A stretch of DNA of 64,000 bases from Sycon ciliatum (GCF_964019385.1 NC_088646.1:11844947-11908946), one strand, 5' to 3'. Shown: positions 1-12,900, counted from the first letter of the stretch. Notes: generated by a model from the letters alone, not told the origin. Numbers and translations: made by a program.

Positions 1-2430
1 TTGCCAGCCTATCATAGTATGCCAGGCCGGATCGAGGTTTGAAATATTAAATTGCTCCAGACCACGTTGATCATAAGAATCTTGGCTTGACTTACAGCCC
101 CGTGAACGGTTATGCAAAATTTATAACTAGAACATGCAGTCGGGATCAGGGATCAGGAATTCAGAAGACCGTAGACCTATGGCATTCGACTGGAAGCGGT
201 TGCTGTAGTCGAGATCATACGTCGTTATTCGGTAAGACGGTGGACTCTGCCAGATCGAGATTTGAAACCAGAGTTACTGAATGATCGGCTGTCCATAGTA
301 ATTGGCCGATTCGGCTTACCCCCCACTCCTCTAGGCTTCCACATGTCCACATGTCAACATGGTCATAAGTAGCCATCTACATGTAACTACATAGCCTACA
401 GGTGCCTAAGTATCATATCGGCTGGGCGCAATGATGAAGGGAGTGATGAAGGGAGTGATGAAGGGAGCCTGTCTCCTGGGAAATGGAATGCCAGTATTGA
501 CTGATAACAGTATTGCCATCGTATTGCATATAGTTAGTTAGTTGACAGCCTGCATTATAGTGAGCTTGGCACTGCTGTCCGCTCCGTCTCACTGCTCCGT
601 AGCGTTGGGGGCGTCTTGGGACTATCATCACTGAGTAAGGATGGGGTTGTGCCTTCATGGGGTCGGTGTGTGTGTGTGTGGGGGGGGGGGGGTACTCACA
701 GTATTACACTGTATTTGTAATACCATTATTACGACTGCATGGAGCTCAGCCTTTCATTTCATGCATGACATTATTGTATACGTTGCAAGTCGCAGTAGCA
801 GCAGGTATTGCATCAGGGATTTTGGAGCATTGAAAATGAAACACTTCGGTGGCCAAACAAGGCGAATTCTGCACAGACACACCGTATTAGTAAAACAATA
901 CATCCGTGCCTTATTACACGAGGGACTGCACCGCCTCCGCTCAGCGAGCAGACCTGTTTTGGCAGCAGGCAGAATCACCCGATTCGATCACAATCAGCTG
1001 CTGTCTTTGTCCAGGAGAGAGTTAGACAAGCAATAGGCATACATGCACATGCACCACATGTACATCATACAGTAACTGTTGTACATCACTACATGCCTCG
1101 CCCAATCAATCTCTACGCATGTACATTGTACATGTTGAGTCATAGGAGTCATGTACCATGGAGTAAGATTGACATACCGTTTTGCGGTGGACACGAATCA
1201 GTGCAATATGTACATAACACCAATGGCATTGTGTACATGCTTTGATAAGAAAACTCACTGAGATAGCCATTGCAAGCAGGAACGCCAGTGGCAGTGAGCG
1301 ATGCTGCCGTTAGTGCTACATTATTAATGCATGTCTATAACAGTACTATCACCACTGAGTATCACCAGTATCACAAGTACTGTAGTATCACCAGTATCGG
1401 TCAATAAAGATCTACGCTGCCAGTATCGGTCACACCGCTAAGTTTCAGTTCCTTGTCTACATGAGAACGGGTTTATTCACCAAGCCAATCGCGTCAAACC
1501 ATAAAGCAGGAACCAAAGCCAAAAAGACAACCTCGTCCACTAGGGCTTTTTCATTATGTACACTGGGTAGACCATGGTAGACCCGCCATGATGGGGATTC
1601 TGGCATACACCATGTACCATGATGGCATGAGTGTGCAACCAAGGATCTATGCACTAAAGCTATCAATATCATCAATCTTTAAAATTAATACGTTACGTAG
1701 GTGGGGCTTTAACCAAAGGTAAGTGCTGCAACTGTTATATCTGCTAGGCAGTATGAACGCGTAGGCATGGAGCTGAGCTGCAGTGACTGTATATAAGCCC
1801 GTAAAAGGCTCGACATCATCATTAGGGAATACCGATCTGAAGCATTACTTGTGATGTTACGTTTGTCGTTAGCCCAAGTCTGATGGCTCACGCTAAGTAA
1901 TTAGGGTTCCACTGGGAGAGCTGACACAAAGGACATTCGGCAAACCCATAACAAGGACAGGTACACGATACTGACGGGAACAGGTACTGACAACAAGCAC
2001 GCGCTGCTGTAAGTACGAATAACGGGTTTACCGTGATAAGTCGGAACATTGACCACCGCCAGTCCCGAAGGCACAGCGGCAGCACATTGAATAGCAGGAT
2101 GGAGCAATAAAGCGTCTTCCGTCAGCGCAAGCCCTAGCCTACCGGGCCTAGCTGTTGAAGCGATACGGCTTGTGCTAATGTGGAACTAGAGAATTGGCTG
2201 GAGGACATCATGCGTATGTGCATCACCTTCGGCAAACAACAAGACTGTGACGAAGAAGAATGAGACGGGGTTCAGACTCCCGTGCACATACATGTACACG
2301 TAGATTTGAATTAAAAGAGTGTCAAGACAACACCAATAATCGGTGACCACACTGTCGTTTGACGGAAGGCACGAAATGAAGTGGAAGTCTTCATTATACC
2401 AAGTACTTGTACAGCCATGCTAGGCATTAT
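1..2430. other. Gene-free flank
   Basis: I see no convincing coding exon on either strand. Open frames here are short, lack recognisable motifs, and run through simple-sequence DNA such as the TG and poly-G run near 666-692. A short trinucleotide-like repeat (atgaagggagtg units) lies at 430-466. Several TACATGTA-type palindromes occur between 1040 and 1240. Confidence 0.6.
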
Positions 2431-2597
2431 ACCGTATTTCCCCGAATATAAGTCGCACCTTTTTACACGAAAGTTCAAGGGTAAAAAAGGGGGTGCGACT
2501 TACAATCGAGCGTGACATACTACTGAATTCAATATATCAAGCCAATATAGCTCAAACCTGAAAATGGGGGTGCAACTTATAATCGGGGAAATACGGT
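2431..2597. mobile_element. Short TIR element (MITE)
   Basis: The two ends are inverted copies of each other. The left end reads ACCGTATTTCCCCGAATATA and the reverse complement of the right end reads ACCGTATTTCCCCGATTATA; both continue into AGTYGCACC. It is 167 bp with no coding capacity, so a non-autonomous DNA transposon is the simplest reading. No clean target duplication is visible. A relic of a related terminus (TTTTCCGGTGTATAAGCCGC) is found near 13187. Confidence 0.7.
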
Positions 2598-3010
2598 GCT
2601 ACCAAGAGTGGATAACCACCTGGTTATGTACTCTTGGTAGTAGCAATGAGGTCACTACTAGCCCTACTTTGCTACCCAATGCTGTAGACAGCAAACTGTT
2701 CGGCCAAACATGTACATGTATATGCCTCATCAGTACAGCTACGAGCTTTACATGTATGTAAGCCGAGCGAGCGATGCGTAATGCAACAGCACTAGAGCAG
2801 CCTACCGAGAGTGCTCAACAAGACGAATGTCGAGGAGCGCAAGACCCAATGCTGTCGACAGCAAGCTGTTTCGGTCATATTGGCCTCATCAGTACAGCTA
2901 CGAGCTGCCGGCCATGATGCAAAGGTGGAACCACAGACCACAAACCCAATTTTTTTATATTACACCTATATTTTTTCTTCCAATAACACTACACAGGGCA
3001 TTGTGGTTTA

Positions 3011-3458
3011 GGGCCTGGTCAGACTGCGGCAAAATCGAAATAATCCTAGGATTATAATCCGAATCTCCATAGTAACTTGCCGCCAGAGCGGCAAAAGCGA
3101 GAGTTGACGCTCCAAAAAAAAAGCAAGAACGGACCACGCTTTTCCGCTCCAAACAGGATTTGACGCTGATACGCCATTGACGCTGATAATCACTGATTTT
3201 TTCATCTCGATATCGAGGAGCTAATTGGCCACGGACAACAACAAAACTCATGAGGATGGTTGCAAGGATTGCACTGAAGGTGTTGGCGATCCCCAAGGTG
3301 AAGGTATTTGACGTCGTTCGTGGAGATTACCACTTGACGCTCGAAAGGAAGTTTGAATTTTCACTCTCCCCACATGTGTAGTGTGATCGCGATTCAAATT
3401 CTGGACGCTGTTCTGTTTTCGTCAGGCAACCAAAATTTTCCGCAGTCTGACCAGGCCC
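3011..3458. mobile_element. TIR element, 448 bp, TA-flanked
   Basis: The left terminus GGGCCTGGTCAGACTGCGG is matched by an exact reverse complement at the right end (CCGCAGTCTGACCAGGCCC). TA dinucleotides flank both ends (3009-3010 and 3459-3460). The interior has the motif TTGACGCT several times and no intact reading frame. This looks like a non-autonomous DNA transposon; the superfamily is not certain. Confidence 0.7.
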
Positions 3459-4851
3459 TAACAGACAAAAGCATGACGATCTGTAGTCATTGTGCGATTC
3501 TGCCTATTACTAGTAAGCACATGCGATTGTTAGATTGACAGCATGAAACAAGGTGGAGGACACTGTGTTCGAAAACAGTGACCTTACTACAACCTTCCGC
3601 GGTTGGCAGGTTTATCTAATACTGGTTTACCAGTTTTGGATCATAGTAAGTACATGTATACGCTACCCATTGCCATTGGCAGTGCACTAGTGGTAGGCAT
3701 TGTTGCTGTCAATCGCCAACAGTGACATACACACATGCACGAGTCGTTGAAATGAATGCTGATGGAAACACACGGATGCACACGCACACACATGTACGCA
3801 CATATACACACGCACCCTTTCACACGCACACACAGAAAGAGTGCCTCCCCGCGTGATCAGGGACTCTCTGACAGGCTTTCCGTTTAGTTGCGCCTCGTTG
3901 GTTTGCTACCGCGGCAACAGGCATCTCGCACTGGCAGTCGCAGCTATGAAGCTTCTGATGTTCACTACCACTAGTACCCTCTGAACAAAGCGCGCACTCG
4001 GAAGCATGGGAAAACAGATCAGTGCAGCCAGAAGGGCATTTTCACGCCACTTTACATCTTTATGCTGGATCATTTGCCCAGCACGCAGACACACTACAGA
4101 CAGTGTAGGACATCACGATGGAGTTGTGATCGTTGCTTTGTTTCAACCGTTACTGCCAGTTACTGCAGTAACTGCTAGTTACTGTTCTTCTTTGCTGAAA
4201 CTTGCGAAGCATAACGCAGTGACTGAGAGTGTCACAGTCACAACTGCCATTAGAAGTGAGTTTTACTGAGCTACTGCGAGTACAGTACAGCCTACAGGCC
4301 ACAGGGAAGGATTGCCGCCTGGTCCGTGTAGCAGCCACAGCCGCGACACTTCAATTCCAACAAGGCGAGAACACTTTCATCTGCCTGCCCCGTACCGTGT
4401 GGGGGCACATTGCGATGTGCCCTAGCAAATCCACTTCTGCGGCCCGTACTGGCGTGGCGGAGTGAAGACCCCCATCATTGAACCAGGAACCTCACATCAC
4501 GGCCCGTGCAACGAGTGCGCGTGAAGTCATTACGAAACTGAAAGCGAAAGTGGTAGCAGCAATATTCGCCAGCCGGCCTGTTGAAATCAGAAAGGAGAGG
4601 CGGAGGCCAAAGCAGGCTTCCGTCGCCGCGAATTTGATTCATTAGTCCACGAATGGAACGAATCTCCCTGGTGCTGGGTGTGCCAGACGTGGTGGTAGTG
4701 TACTAGTGAGCACAGACTGGCGACAAATAGACAAATCAACAGCAGTAACATCCGTACGGTAACAAAGCTCGCAGCAGTGAACGGCCAGATCAAATCGTTT
4801 CTTGAAGTGCGCAGCAGATCATAGTGCTGGCGTATCTACTCGATCGTCAAG
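3459..4851. other. Upstream intergenic region of the SOD-repeat gene
   Basis: No gene recognised. It contains a short CA-rich stretch (about 3727-3835) and repeated CAGTTACTG or AGTTACTG words at 4149-4182. The promoter of the downstream SOD-repeat gene should lie here, but I cannot point to a TATA box or other defined element. Confidence 0.4.
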
Positions 4852-7800
4852 ATGGTGAACGTGCAAATAAGAGAAACACAGAATCTGTGCATGGAGAGAC
4901 GGTCATCGCTAGCGTTGTTTGGAGCTAGGTTATGGCATCAGTATCAGCAGCAAGAACAGCGGAGTAGCAGTGGTGTCAAAATGCCCAGCAGAAGATGTTT
5001 ATACCGGAGGGCATGGAATTCGCCAGTGGCGCTACATCGCAGGATGGTGGCCGTTCTATTCTTGCTGTTCATCGCCGTGATGAGTTTGAGCAAGACGAGT
5101 TGCAGAGCGCAGCTGAACGCAAGGGCCGACTTCCATATGAACGGCGTTGGTGGCAATATTCTGTTCTCGTGGAACCCGCAATCTCATCAGATGACCATCA
5201 ACACCATGGGCCTGAAAGGACTCTCGCCACAATTATTGACTAGCGGTCTCACATGGCATGTTCACGAGTTTCCTTTCAAACTGAACTCGCCAGACCCATG
5301 CAGTGCGAGCTCCACTGGCGGACACTTCGACCCGCTGGGAAGAGCCAGTGCCCCCAACTATGCTCAGATATGTCAGTCACAAATGAGTATGAGGTTCCGT
5401 GATTGTGAGCTGGGTGATCTCAGTGGAAAGTTTGGTACGCTACAGCTACGAGAGTATGTTGAGCTTACTCCAAACCTCAGCCTCTCCGGCAACTTTGGAT
5501 TCGTGGGCAGGAGCGTTGTGATCCATCGCAATGGCGCACGTTGGGTGTGTGCCAATATCGAGCCAGTATTGCAGCACACAGCCACATGTGCTCAGGCCGA
5601 AGGCTCAAACAAGAGGCGACTGCTGGTAGCGAAATTCAAATGGCCGATCGCCGGTGAGGTGTTCTTCCGCCAGGTGGACACGCGCGACCCAGCAGTACGT
5701 CCCACACCACCGATACCCGCAGGACAGCCTGTCCACACGAGTGTAGTGAACATATCCACTGTGGTGCACTCGCATCTCTACTGGCTGGACCAGACGGCTG
5801 CGATGAGCCCGGCACAGTCGGCGACTTCCTTTCTGCCACCGTCCCAAATGGCCGGCAACTCGTTCCTCCCGGCTCCGAACCAACCCGCCGCCGCCCTGCC
5901 GATGGGAATCCGGACGTTTCAGGCAGGACCCGGCGCGTCTCCCGGGTACATGTGGCAGGTGGAGGCACATCCAGTACACGAGAAGGCGCAGTTCTCGCCC
6001 AACCCGCAATCACGCTGCAGTGGTACGGGTGCCACTCTTGTGCACTTGACGAGTATGCTGGGTCCCGTAAGTGTGGGTATCGATCCAGACTCGGCCAGCA
6101 CAAGCAAGTCGCTCTACACAACCAACAACAGTATGTTCTATCCGATTGATAATTTTATACGCCGCTCCCTAGTCCTCCTGGACCCAACTCGTCGGCGCAT
6201 AGCCTGCGCGACAATCCATGAGGTCCAGCCGGCCACAGCGCTGGCCACACTTCCACACGACATGGGCACGGTGGAATTGTCACAAAGCAGTGAGTTTGAC
6301 AATACAGAGGTGAAGGCAAACTTCAATAAGTTGTTCAACGTTGCCAGTGACTATGGAATCCGGACTCTCTCCATGAAACAGGTAATAGACAGCAGTGCCG
6401 CACACATAATGTATATGGCTACATCCAGGGAAAAATTGAGCAGTACCTTGGAGCCCCCCTCCCCGGCTACACACACAAACACAAATGCGGTGGTGATGGG
6501 AGACTGAGTCACACTGGTTCACTACATGTACATGCTTGCAGAAAGCGCGAGTAAGTGCCAGAATTCTACGCTACAAAATAAAAAGCATGGAGAACAGTAC
6601 AGTCAGCCCGTGTAGCAGCACATGGTGACAACACTCAGTATCTCTAGGAAACTGTGCATTCACACTCAGGGCTGGTCCATGGGGTGGTGATAAAAGGCAT
6701 AGCAGAATTCCTTCACACCTGCGTTCCCCTTCTGGGGTTCAGCTCTTGAAGACTGTGTGCACTTTGTGTTGCCTCTTGTCCGCAGCATGGCAGCCAGATG
6801 ATAGTGGCTAGCCTGCAAGATTGTCTTTGTATTTGTTGGAACATTTGTCAATAATTATGGTCCTATATGTTCGGCGACGCAAACATACGGGTAGATTACT
6901 TACTCATATACTTGCAGTCGTGGATTTTGAACGTCTTTTGCATGTGAGCTTTGTGATACGCAAGAAATTCCCCGCAACATAACATTTTTATGGTCACTGA
7001 GTTTGCTTTCCCGGCACACGCTGTCCACACTGATTGCAGAGCAATGGCAGGGAGAACGCGTGCAATGAGCGCCAAACTGGACCGATGTTCAACCCTCTCA
7101 GAACACAGTCACCGCCGACCAAGAGAGGATCACCAAATCTGTATCAGGTGAGCCATCATGCGGCACCAATACAGTACACTCATACCTCGGTTATCCGAAC
7201 CCCGAAGTTGCGGGCACTCCGGTCTATCGGGCACAATTTTCGGGGCAAGTTTCAGTGGAAATATTACTACTCTTTTCAGTCATTTGTCACTTTTTATGGA
7301 AATAGTGACGTCATAATTATGCCATATCTATGGCATTTTCCCCATTGAAAATGGCTACCGCCCCCCCCCCCCCCCTCCATATTGGCCTATATTCTCTGGC
7401 CACGGGAAGGTGAAATAAATAAATAAATAAATGTATGTGGTTCGGAGTTACGGATATTTCAAAGTTACGGGCAGTGTCCGGTCCCGGACGACCCGCATAA
7501 ACGAGGTATGAGTACATATACATTGCTGTACCGGAATATCAGTATGAAGGCCGGCATTGGCTGTTCTAGCTATGCTAAACCATTTCTATTTTGGAAATAG
7601 AAGAGAGCGCTGGCTTTCTGTACTCCACGAGGGAGAAAGGAGAGGAATGTTGCTTACAGAATGGTTTCCCGTGCTACACATTTGCGAACAGCTGGGAACT
7701 GCTGCACGGCAGCTCAGTACGGTCAAGCTACCGAGTTTTAACTTTCAGTAACGTCGGGCTAATGGACACATACACTTGTACATGAACATCAACTCCACTG

Positions 7801-10349
7801 CCATGTGTTGTATTTTCAGATGAGGTTAATTGCTCAAACTGAACCCTTTTTTTTGTTTTTCAACTGCACAGATTGGTGATCTCAGTGGGAAGTTTGGCGA
7901 GCTGCGAAATCGCTTCAGCTATCGACGGCGTTTCTGTGATCCGAATCTTCCTATGTTCGGCACCAACAGTGTGGTTGGAAGGTGAGCAATAGAGTGATTC
8001 GGCTCCTTCTATCTGAGTTACTAGAGCAGTTCGATTTATCCGCCAGCCATTGTTTGCTGCATCATGAAAATTGAAGTAGTATGTCCCTATTGGGTTTCAG
8101 AAACCTAGATTCACAGAATACTTGTATTAGTGATGTGAACTCATCGTGTTACTGTCTGACATTAAAAATGAATTGGGCAGCGGTTTGTACCTTCAAGAAG
8201 TAGGACCCAGAAAGGTGGCTGTTGTTGAAACATAAGTGCATTCAATGTGTACACTGGCAGGGACAAACAGAGGTATACTGTGAACTCTTGTGTATGTTGA
8301 ACAGCCTGGTAATTTGAACTAGGTTGCAATAGTCTACGGTGCACACAAGTCACTTGTTAACTCTTCCTATGTTTTCTGTCTGCTTGTGGTAATATCAACA
8401 TACTTAGATCACTGGTCATAGACCATCAGACCACGGGCAACGCTCCCATTGCGTGTGCCAGGCTTGACAGGACGCCACAGCACAACAGTCGCCTACTCAA
8501 GGCAAAGGCTACCTTCACTTCACCGGTCAGAGGAACCGTACTTCTGGAGCAGGAGCAGTTTGCCGACGGGCAGCTTGGCAACACGCACATCACATCCTAC
8601 GGACTGCGTAACTTCAACAGCTGGCAGGTAGATGAAGCATTATGCAGATCATGTATTGGCGTATGCCTTGAATAGCATCCAGTGATCATGCGTACAGCAC
8701 TCTTGGCAGGATACTTGACTGCTAAGATGAAACACAACAGAATACATGCGTACGGTCATGGTCTGGATGACCTAGAGCCAACAGCCCTTCCCATCAAGTA
8801 ACTGGGTCGCAGCGAAATATCACCTTATGTGTGCATGTTGTTGATGATTGCAATCTGATGTGATGGCCCTAACGTTATTCTTGAAATTTGTGTTGCATTT
8901 GTTTGATGGTGCACTCAATCTCTGGCCAATTAGCTATTTGGGGATTGTAGGGTCTCATCAGCAGAACTCAGAGTCACTGGCCGAACCGATGGCAATGAGG
9001 TCTTGTGAATTACAACACTGTTTTAAAGTCGGCCCAAAGCATCAATGTCGGAGTGCTCTAACTGCGAGATACAACATAAAGGGCTTAGCATGAAGGCAGC
9101 TAACGTTGACACTAAAAAGGAAATAGTGCTGGACCAAGCCAAGGCGAGGGATTATAACACAAATCTCTGAACAGCTAGCTATTGATTTTGTTAATGAAGG
9201 AAGTTCAGTCATTAACGTGTCTTTGAAATGCTTTTGTCTGTTGTTCGTACACCGTTATAGGCACTGGCTGTGTACTGTATTTCGGTTTCTTAGGTGACAA
9301 TTAGGCCAGGCGCATTACTGCAAAACTCCCCAGATCCGGAAGTTCCTAACCTCCCCAGATCCGGGTACGTCCCTAATCTCCCCAGATCCGGACGTCCCTA
9401 AACTCCCCAGATCCGGACGTCCCTAAACTCCCCAGATCCGGAAATCCCTAATCTCCCCAGATCCGGACGTCCCTAATCTCCCCAGATCCGGACGTCCCTA
9501 ATCTCCCCAGATCCGGACGTCCCTAATCTCCCCAGATCCGGACGTCCCTAATCTCCCCAGATCCGGACGTCCCTAATCTCCCCAGATCCGGACGTCTCTG
9601 ATCCGGGTACGTCCATCTACCGGGCACCTTTCTGACCCATCTATGGCATGGAAATGGGCAATACACCATTTAATGTACTTGTGACTTACTTAATGCATTC
9701 TGTGTGTGTGTGTGTGTGTCCACTCTTGCCTGATGATGACAGACTGATGGCCATATGTACCACATACACATCAACCGCATAGGCATCCTTAGCACACAGT
9801 CCGAGATGTGTTCCAATGCACATGCTGGTCCGCACTACAACCCGTTCAACGCCAGTGTGGACGCAACATACCCCAAGCAGTGCTCACCGCAGAATCCCTA
9901 CCGCTGCGAGCTAGGCGACACATCCAAGAAAACTGGGAAGATCGCAGTACGCAATGTGCCACAGTACCACATCGATCCAGATCTACCACTAACCGGGCCA
10001 CACTCTGGTAAGGAGATCCATTGATCCTATTTTAAAAAAAGATTCCAAACTTGATTCGAAGTCAGATTTGTGGCACATGTCCCGATCTACCAAGTACATG
10101 GTCGATGGTGTTCTGTTATTCTGTGTATCCACTACCCGTGCTGTTGAATGCCGCGTTTGTACGATATGCAAACAAATTATTTACCCGAGTCTCAGAAAAG
10201 TCTCATTTATGTGCTATTATTGTGTAGAAGGATTCTAGCTAAAGTGGAGTGAACAAACCTGCCCAGGTCTTCCCAGAGCAGTGACCCAGTGCACTACAAG
10301 CCAGCACTTTGGCTGGTTCCATTGTTTCTACTATCCACCGTGCACATTC

Positions 10350-10395
<46 letters not shown>

Positions 10396-10959
10396 TATCC
10401 CATACTCGCACTAGCCTGCTCGTATGACTGTATGTAGTTCAAGTACCTGCTATCGGTCCTTTCTTTCGCAGCGCTGGGCCGGTCAATGGTGATACACAAT
10501 CCGAATGGCGCCGCTGCAAGACTTGCGTGTGGCAATGTTATACCGGAGGATTCGCACGACGTGGTCATGACAGTCTTGGTCAGTCCACTGCAGTTTAAAG
10601 CACAGCACTTTAAGCAGAGGATGGCCGGGGCGATGCGCATCAGTGCCCAGGACGTGCTGTATCTGAAGTCCTCTCCGCTTGGACCGTGCACGGCCATCAG
10701 CTTTGCACTGCGGCATCCTCAGGCTGAGCAACTGGCGTCCACCATCCTTTTGACTGACCTGGGGCCATACACGCATGATGTGAGGTGTGCCGACCCATCG
10801 CAGCTTGTCGCTGCTACTCCGCGCAATGGTCAAAGAGATCGTGATGATGATGATGATGATAACTCCTCTGCACAGCCAGTCTCTCCCGCTACACACCTTG
10901 TTCTGCTGGTAGCGCTGTGCCTTCACCAGTTGCAATGGGGAGTTGATCTCACGATATAA
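4852..10959 (+). CDS. Cu-only SOD-repeat protein, four SOD-like domains, secreted
   Basis: Six exons chain in phase: 4852-6381, 7040-7147, 7872-7981, 8408-8627, 9743-10007, 10472-10959 (906 aa). Each junction is GT-AG. A hydrophobic signal peptide begins at Met65 (5044; MVAVLFLLFIAV), so translation may start there; Met1 also has A at -3 and G at +4. Four Cu/Zn-SOD-like domains follow. Domain 1 has HVH (His136, His138), GGHFDP (His158), GDLSGKFG (Asp189), VIH (His225) and Arg230. Domain 4 has HIH (His663, His665), GPHYNP (His687), Asp715, VIH (His753) and Arg761. Domains 2 and 3 (about 365-460 and 490-600) keep the fold signatures but not the ligands. In domain 1 the positions of the usual zinc histidines are not His, as in Cu-only SODs. 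The tail has an Asp run, then a hydrophobic stretch, possibly a GPI signal. The architecture matches the animal Cu-only SOD repeat protein (CSRP) class; catalysis is inferred for domains 1 and 4 only. Confidence 0.86.
7177..7512. mobile_element. Pogo/Tigger-like TIR element in SOD-gene intron 2
   Basis: The left end reads CACTCATACCTCGGTTATCC just after TA; the right end read in reverse starts CTCATACCTCGTTTATGCGG, also next to TA. The ATACCTCGNTTATCCG-type terminus resembles pogo/Tigger elements. The interior has a poly-C run (about 7361-7375) and an AAATAAAT repeat, with no intact transposase. A second family member lies at about 19724-19948, sharing the stretch GGTCCGGGACCGGACACTGC or its complement. 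Confidence 0.6.
9325..9615. repeat. Minisatellite, about 25-bp unit, about 11 copies
   Basis: Tandem units of the form CTCCCCAGATCCGGACGTCC followed by CTAAT or CTAAA fill most of this stretch of intron 4 of the SOD-repeat gene. Central copies are nearly identical; the outer ones differ (ATCCGGGTACGTCC). There is no open frame with a plausible role. Confidence 0.9.
10353..10392. repeat. (AC)n microsatellite
   Basis: Uninterrupted AC dinucleotides in the last intron of the SOD-repeat gene, about 80 bp before the final exon. Confidence 0.95.
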
Positions 10960-10996
10960 ACCGGCTTAGCCTAAACGTGATGTAGTGTGCAGACCT

Positions 10997-11083
10997 GATA
11001 GGCACATGCAATGCTTGAGTGCATGGGTTACAGGCCAGTGATAGGCACATGCAATGCTTGAGTGCATGGGTTACACACCGGTG
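10997..11083. repeat. 43-bp direct duplication
   Basis: The segment GATAGGCACATGCAATGCTT and its following 23 bases are repeated once with a 43-bp period, just downstream of the SOD-repeat stop codon (probable 3' UTR or flank). Confidence 0.85.
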
Positions 11084-12413
11084 CTAATACATAGTACATG
11101 TACTCGCATATGCCGGAGGTCAAATTGCAGTGTCACATTTTTTATTCGTTTGATGTAATTCTAGTCTTCCTGAACTGTTCGGTGCCGGTTCTTCAGTTGG
11201 TATTGTTGAGCATTCCATTCACACAAAATTAATACAGATTTGATGTGCGGTTCAAACTGCAAACTGGCTGGTTCAACCCTTGATCACAGTACTATTATAA
11301 TAGCAGTCTGTATGGACTGTAAGCCACCAGTTCCGGCAAGTTCTGTTGAGCAAGATTAGTAATGAATTATGCCGATGTCATGCATGTATCATGCCCGGTA
11401 CTGGTTCCATGCGCACTGTAGTCATTGGGCACATGCGAATGCTGCAGGCCTACCCGGACTGTGATCATGGTGATGCCTATCCTGCTTTTCTACCGTGTTG
11501 AAATCATGGTGCAGAGGAGTGAATAGGCCATAGTAGCATGCGCCACCATCATCTTACATCATAGCAACACTAGGTCATCATGGTCATAGTGACACATAGC
11601 ACACTGGCACATTGTATTATCTTTGTCTGATATCAGTATTTGAAATTACTGCCCCCGGTTATTTCCTAGTATTCTGGCATCAGCTTTACATTGATTAACT
11701 CAGTACCAACACAATTCAGTTCTCTAGCTTTTTATAATTGTGACAGCCCTCTTTCATGCAGCAGCATTTTAATATATAGAAAAGATTATCCTGTGCTACT
11801 GGCTTATGCGAATACAACTGCCCCCGTTTGATTAATTTGTCCAACACCGTTTTGCACGAAAGCGGTTCAGTGTCGCTGAGCGTAATGTTTCATTGAACCT
11901 TGTGTGGAGTATAATGAAACCTGTATTACATGTATTCCCATTAGTTTGAGGGAGTTTCAACTGTGACAGGAAAAGTCTGAAGAATACATGTGCGTTGACT
12001 GTTACCATCAAGGACCCCCTCTTATGGCCAGCGATGCTCTACCGTAAAAACGTGTTCTTCAGAATTTGAAACTCACGCTTCGTATTATACTCGGTCGTAT
12101 TTTTAAGTTTTTGAGAAGTCTTATTTCGGACAACCAACCGAGATAATCTCAGTGCTGGATTCCAGGCAGCCTCACCCTGCCCATTGCCTTTCAGGAGCCT
12201 GCGGCAGCGCCGTGTGTGCACAACTTCCACATAATCCCGACCAGCCAGCGGGCTGAATCAGCCGTGGAGTTGATATGGGAGTTAACTCAGGGTTTCGCTA
12301 TTCGCTGGTTAATACACGGTCGGACATGGAGAATCATTCCTTTCAGGCCCGCACGAGCACACATAGCAGTTATTGTAGCAAGAAGCGGGCGGCCAGGCGG
12401 GTGTATGTCTGTG
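11084..12413. other. Gene-free stretch downstream of the SOD-repeat gene
   Basis: No convincing exon on either strand. The sequence is unique-looking and AT-richer than the coding parts. I see no microsatellite of note and no clear TIR pair. Confidence 0.4.
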
Positions 12414-12500
12414 TGACCCGACCCCGGTAGCCTGATCCGTCAGTGGGGCACTGTCCCAGGAAGACACTGGTGCGGGGTTCGAATCCCACCCCGATGGATC
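12414..12500 (+). other. tRNA-like segment with perfect B box (SINE or tRNA relic)
   Basis: The sequence GGGGTTCGAATCCCACCCC includes a perfect RNA polymerase III B box (GGTTCGAATCC) and follows a region with GGTAGCCTGATCCGTCAGTGG, which loosely resembles an A box. I could not fold a full cloverleaf: the acceptor stem does not pair and the T stem is imperfect. A tRNA-derived SINE head or a degenerate tRNA is therefore more likely than a working tRNA gene. Confidence 0.35.
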
Positions 12501-12759
12501 CTTCTTTTCGCGGCAACTTGTGACATTCGTACGTCATACCACATGAGAATCACCATGGCGAACGCCAATTATGATGGATGGGGAGTGGCGTACTCATGGT
12601 GACTTGGCAGGGCACTGGTGTAGCATGTGTTTTGCCCTGATGAGCGATCGGAATGTAATTGGCTATCACCATAGATGTTCTCATTTGACCCGTACACAAT
12701 ATGACGATTGTGATCAGTTTTGTCCACTGACTGTGTGGTGCATGCAGGTACTGATAGTA

Positions 12760-12900
12760 CAGTGCTGCTCAATGAAATCCAGTCGCGTCACTCAAGTTTG
12801 TACCTTGCATCATTTCGCAGCCCAGTGTTCGCAGGTCTAGGGCTGCGCAACGCCCGGCGCGTACTTAAGTGACACGGCTGGATTTCATTGAGCAGCACGG
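12760..12900. mobile_element. Tc1/mariner-type MITE, 141 bp
   Basis: The left end CAGTGCTGCTCAATGAAATC and the reverse complement of the right end CCGTGCTGCTCAATGAAATC match through about 38 bp (continuing CAGYCGYGTCACTYAAGT). TA flanks both ends (12758-12759 and 12901-12902). The TA target and the CAGTGCTG start resemble Tc1/mariner ends. It has no coding capacity. Confidence 0.85.

Noticed and set aside
5605..6121. Minus-strand frames of 134 and 161 aa
   Set aside because: They lie antisense to SOD-repeat exon 1, have no motif, and the plus strand has clear domain similarity.
9310..9620. CRISPR-like array
   Set aside because: The 25-bp units are contiguous with no unique spacers, and the genome is eukaryotic.
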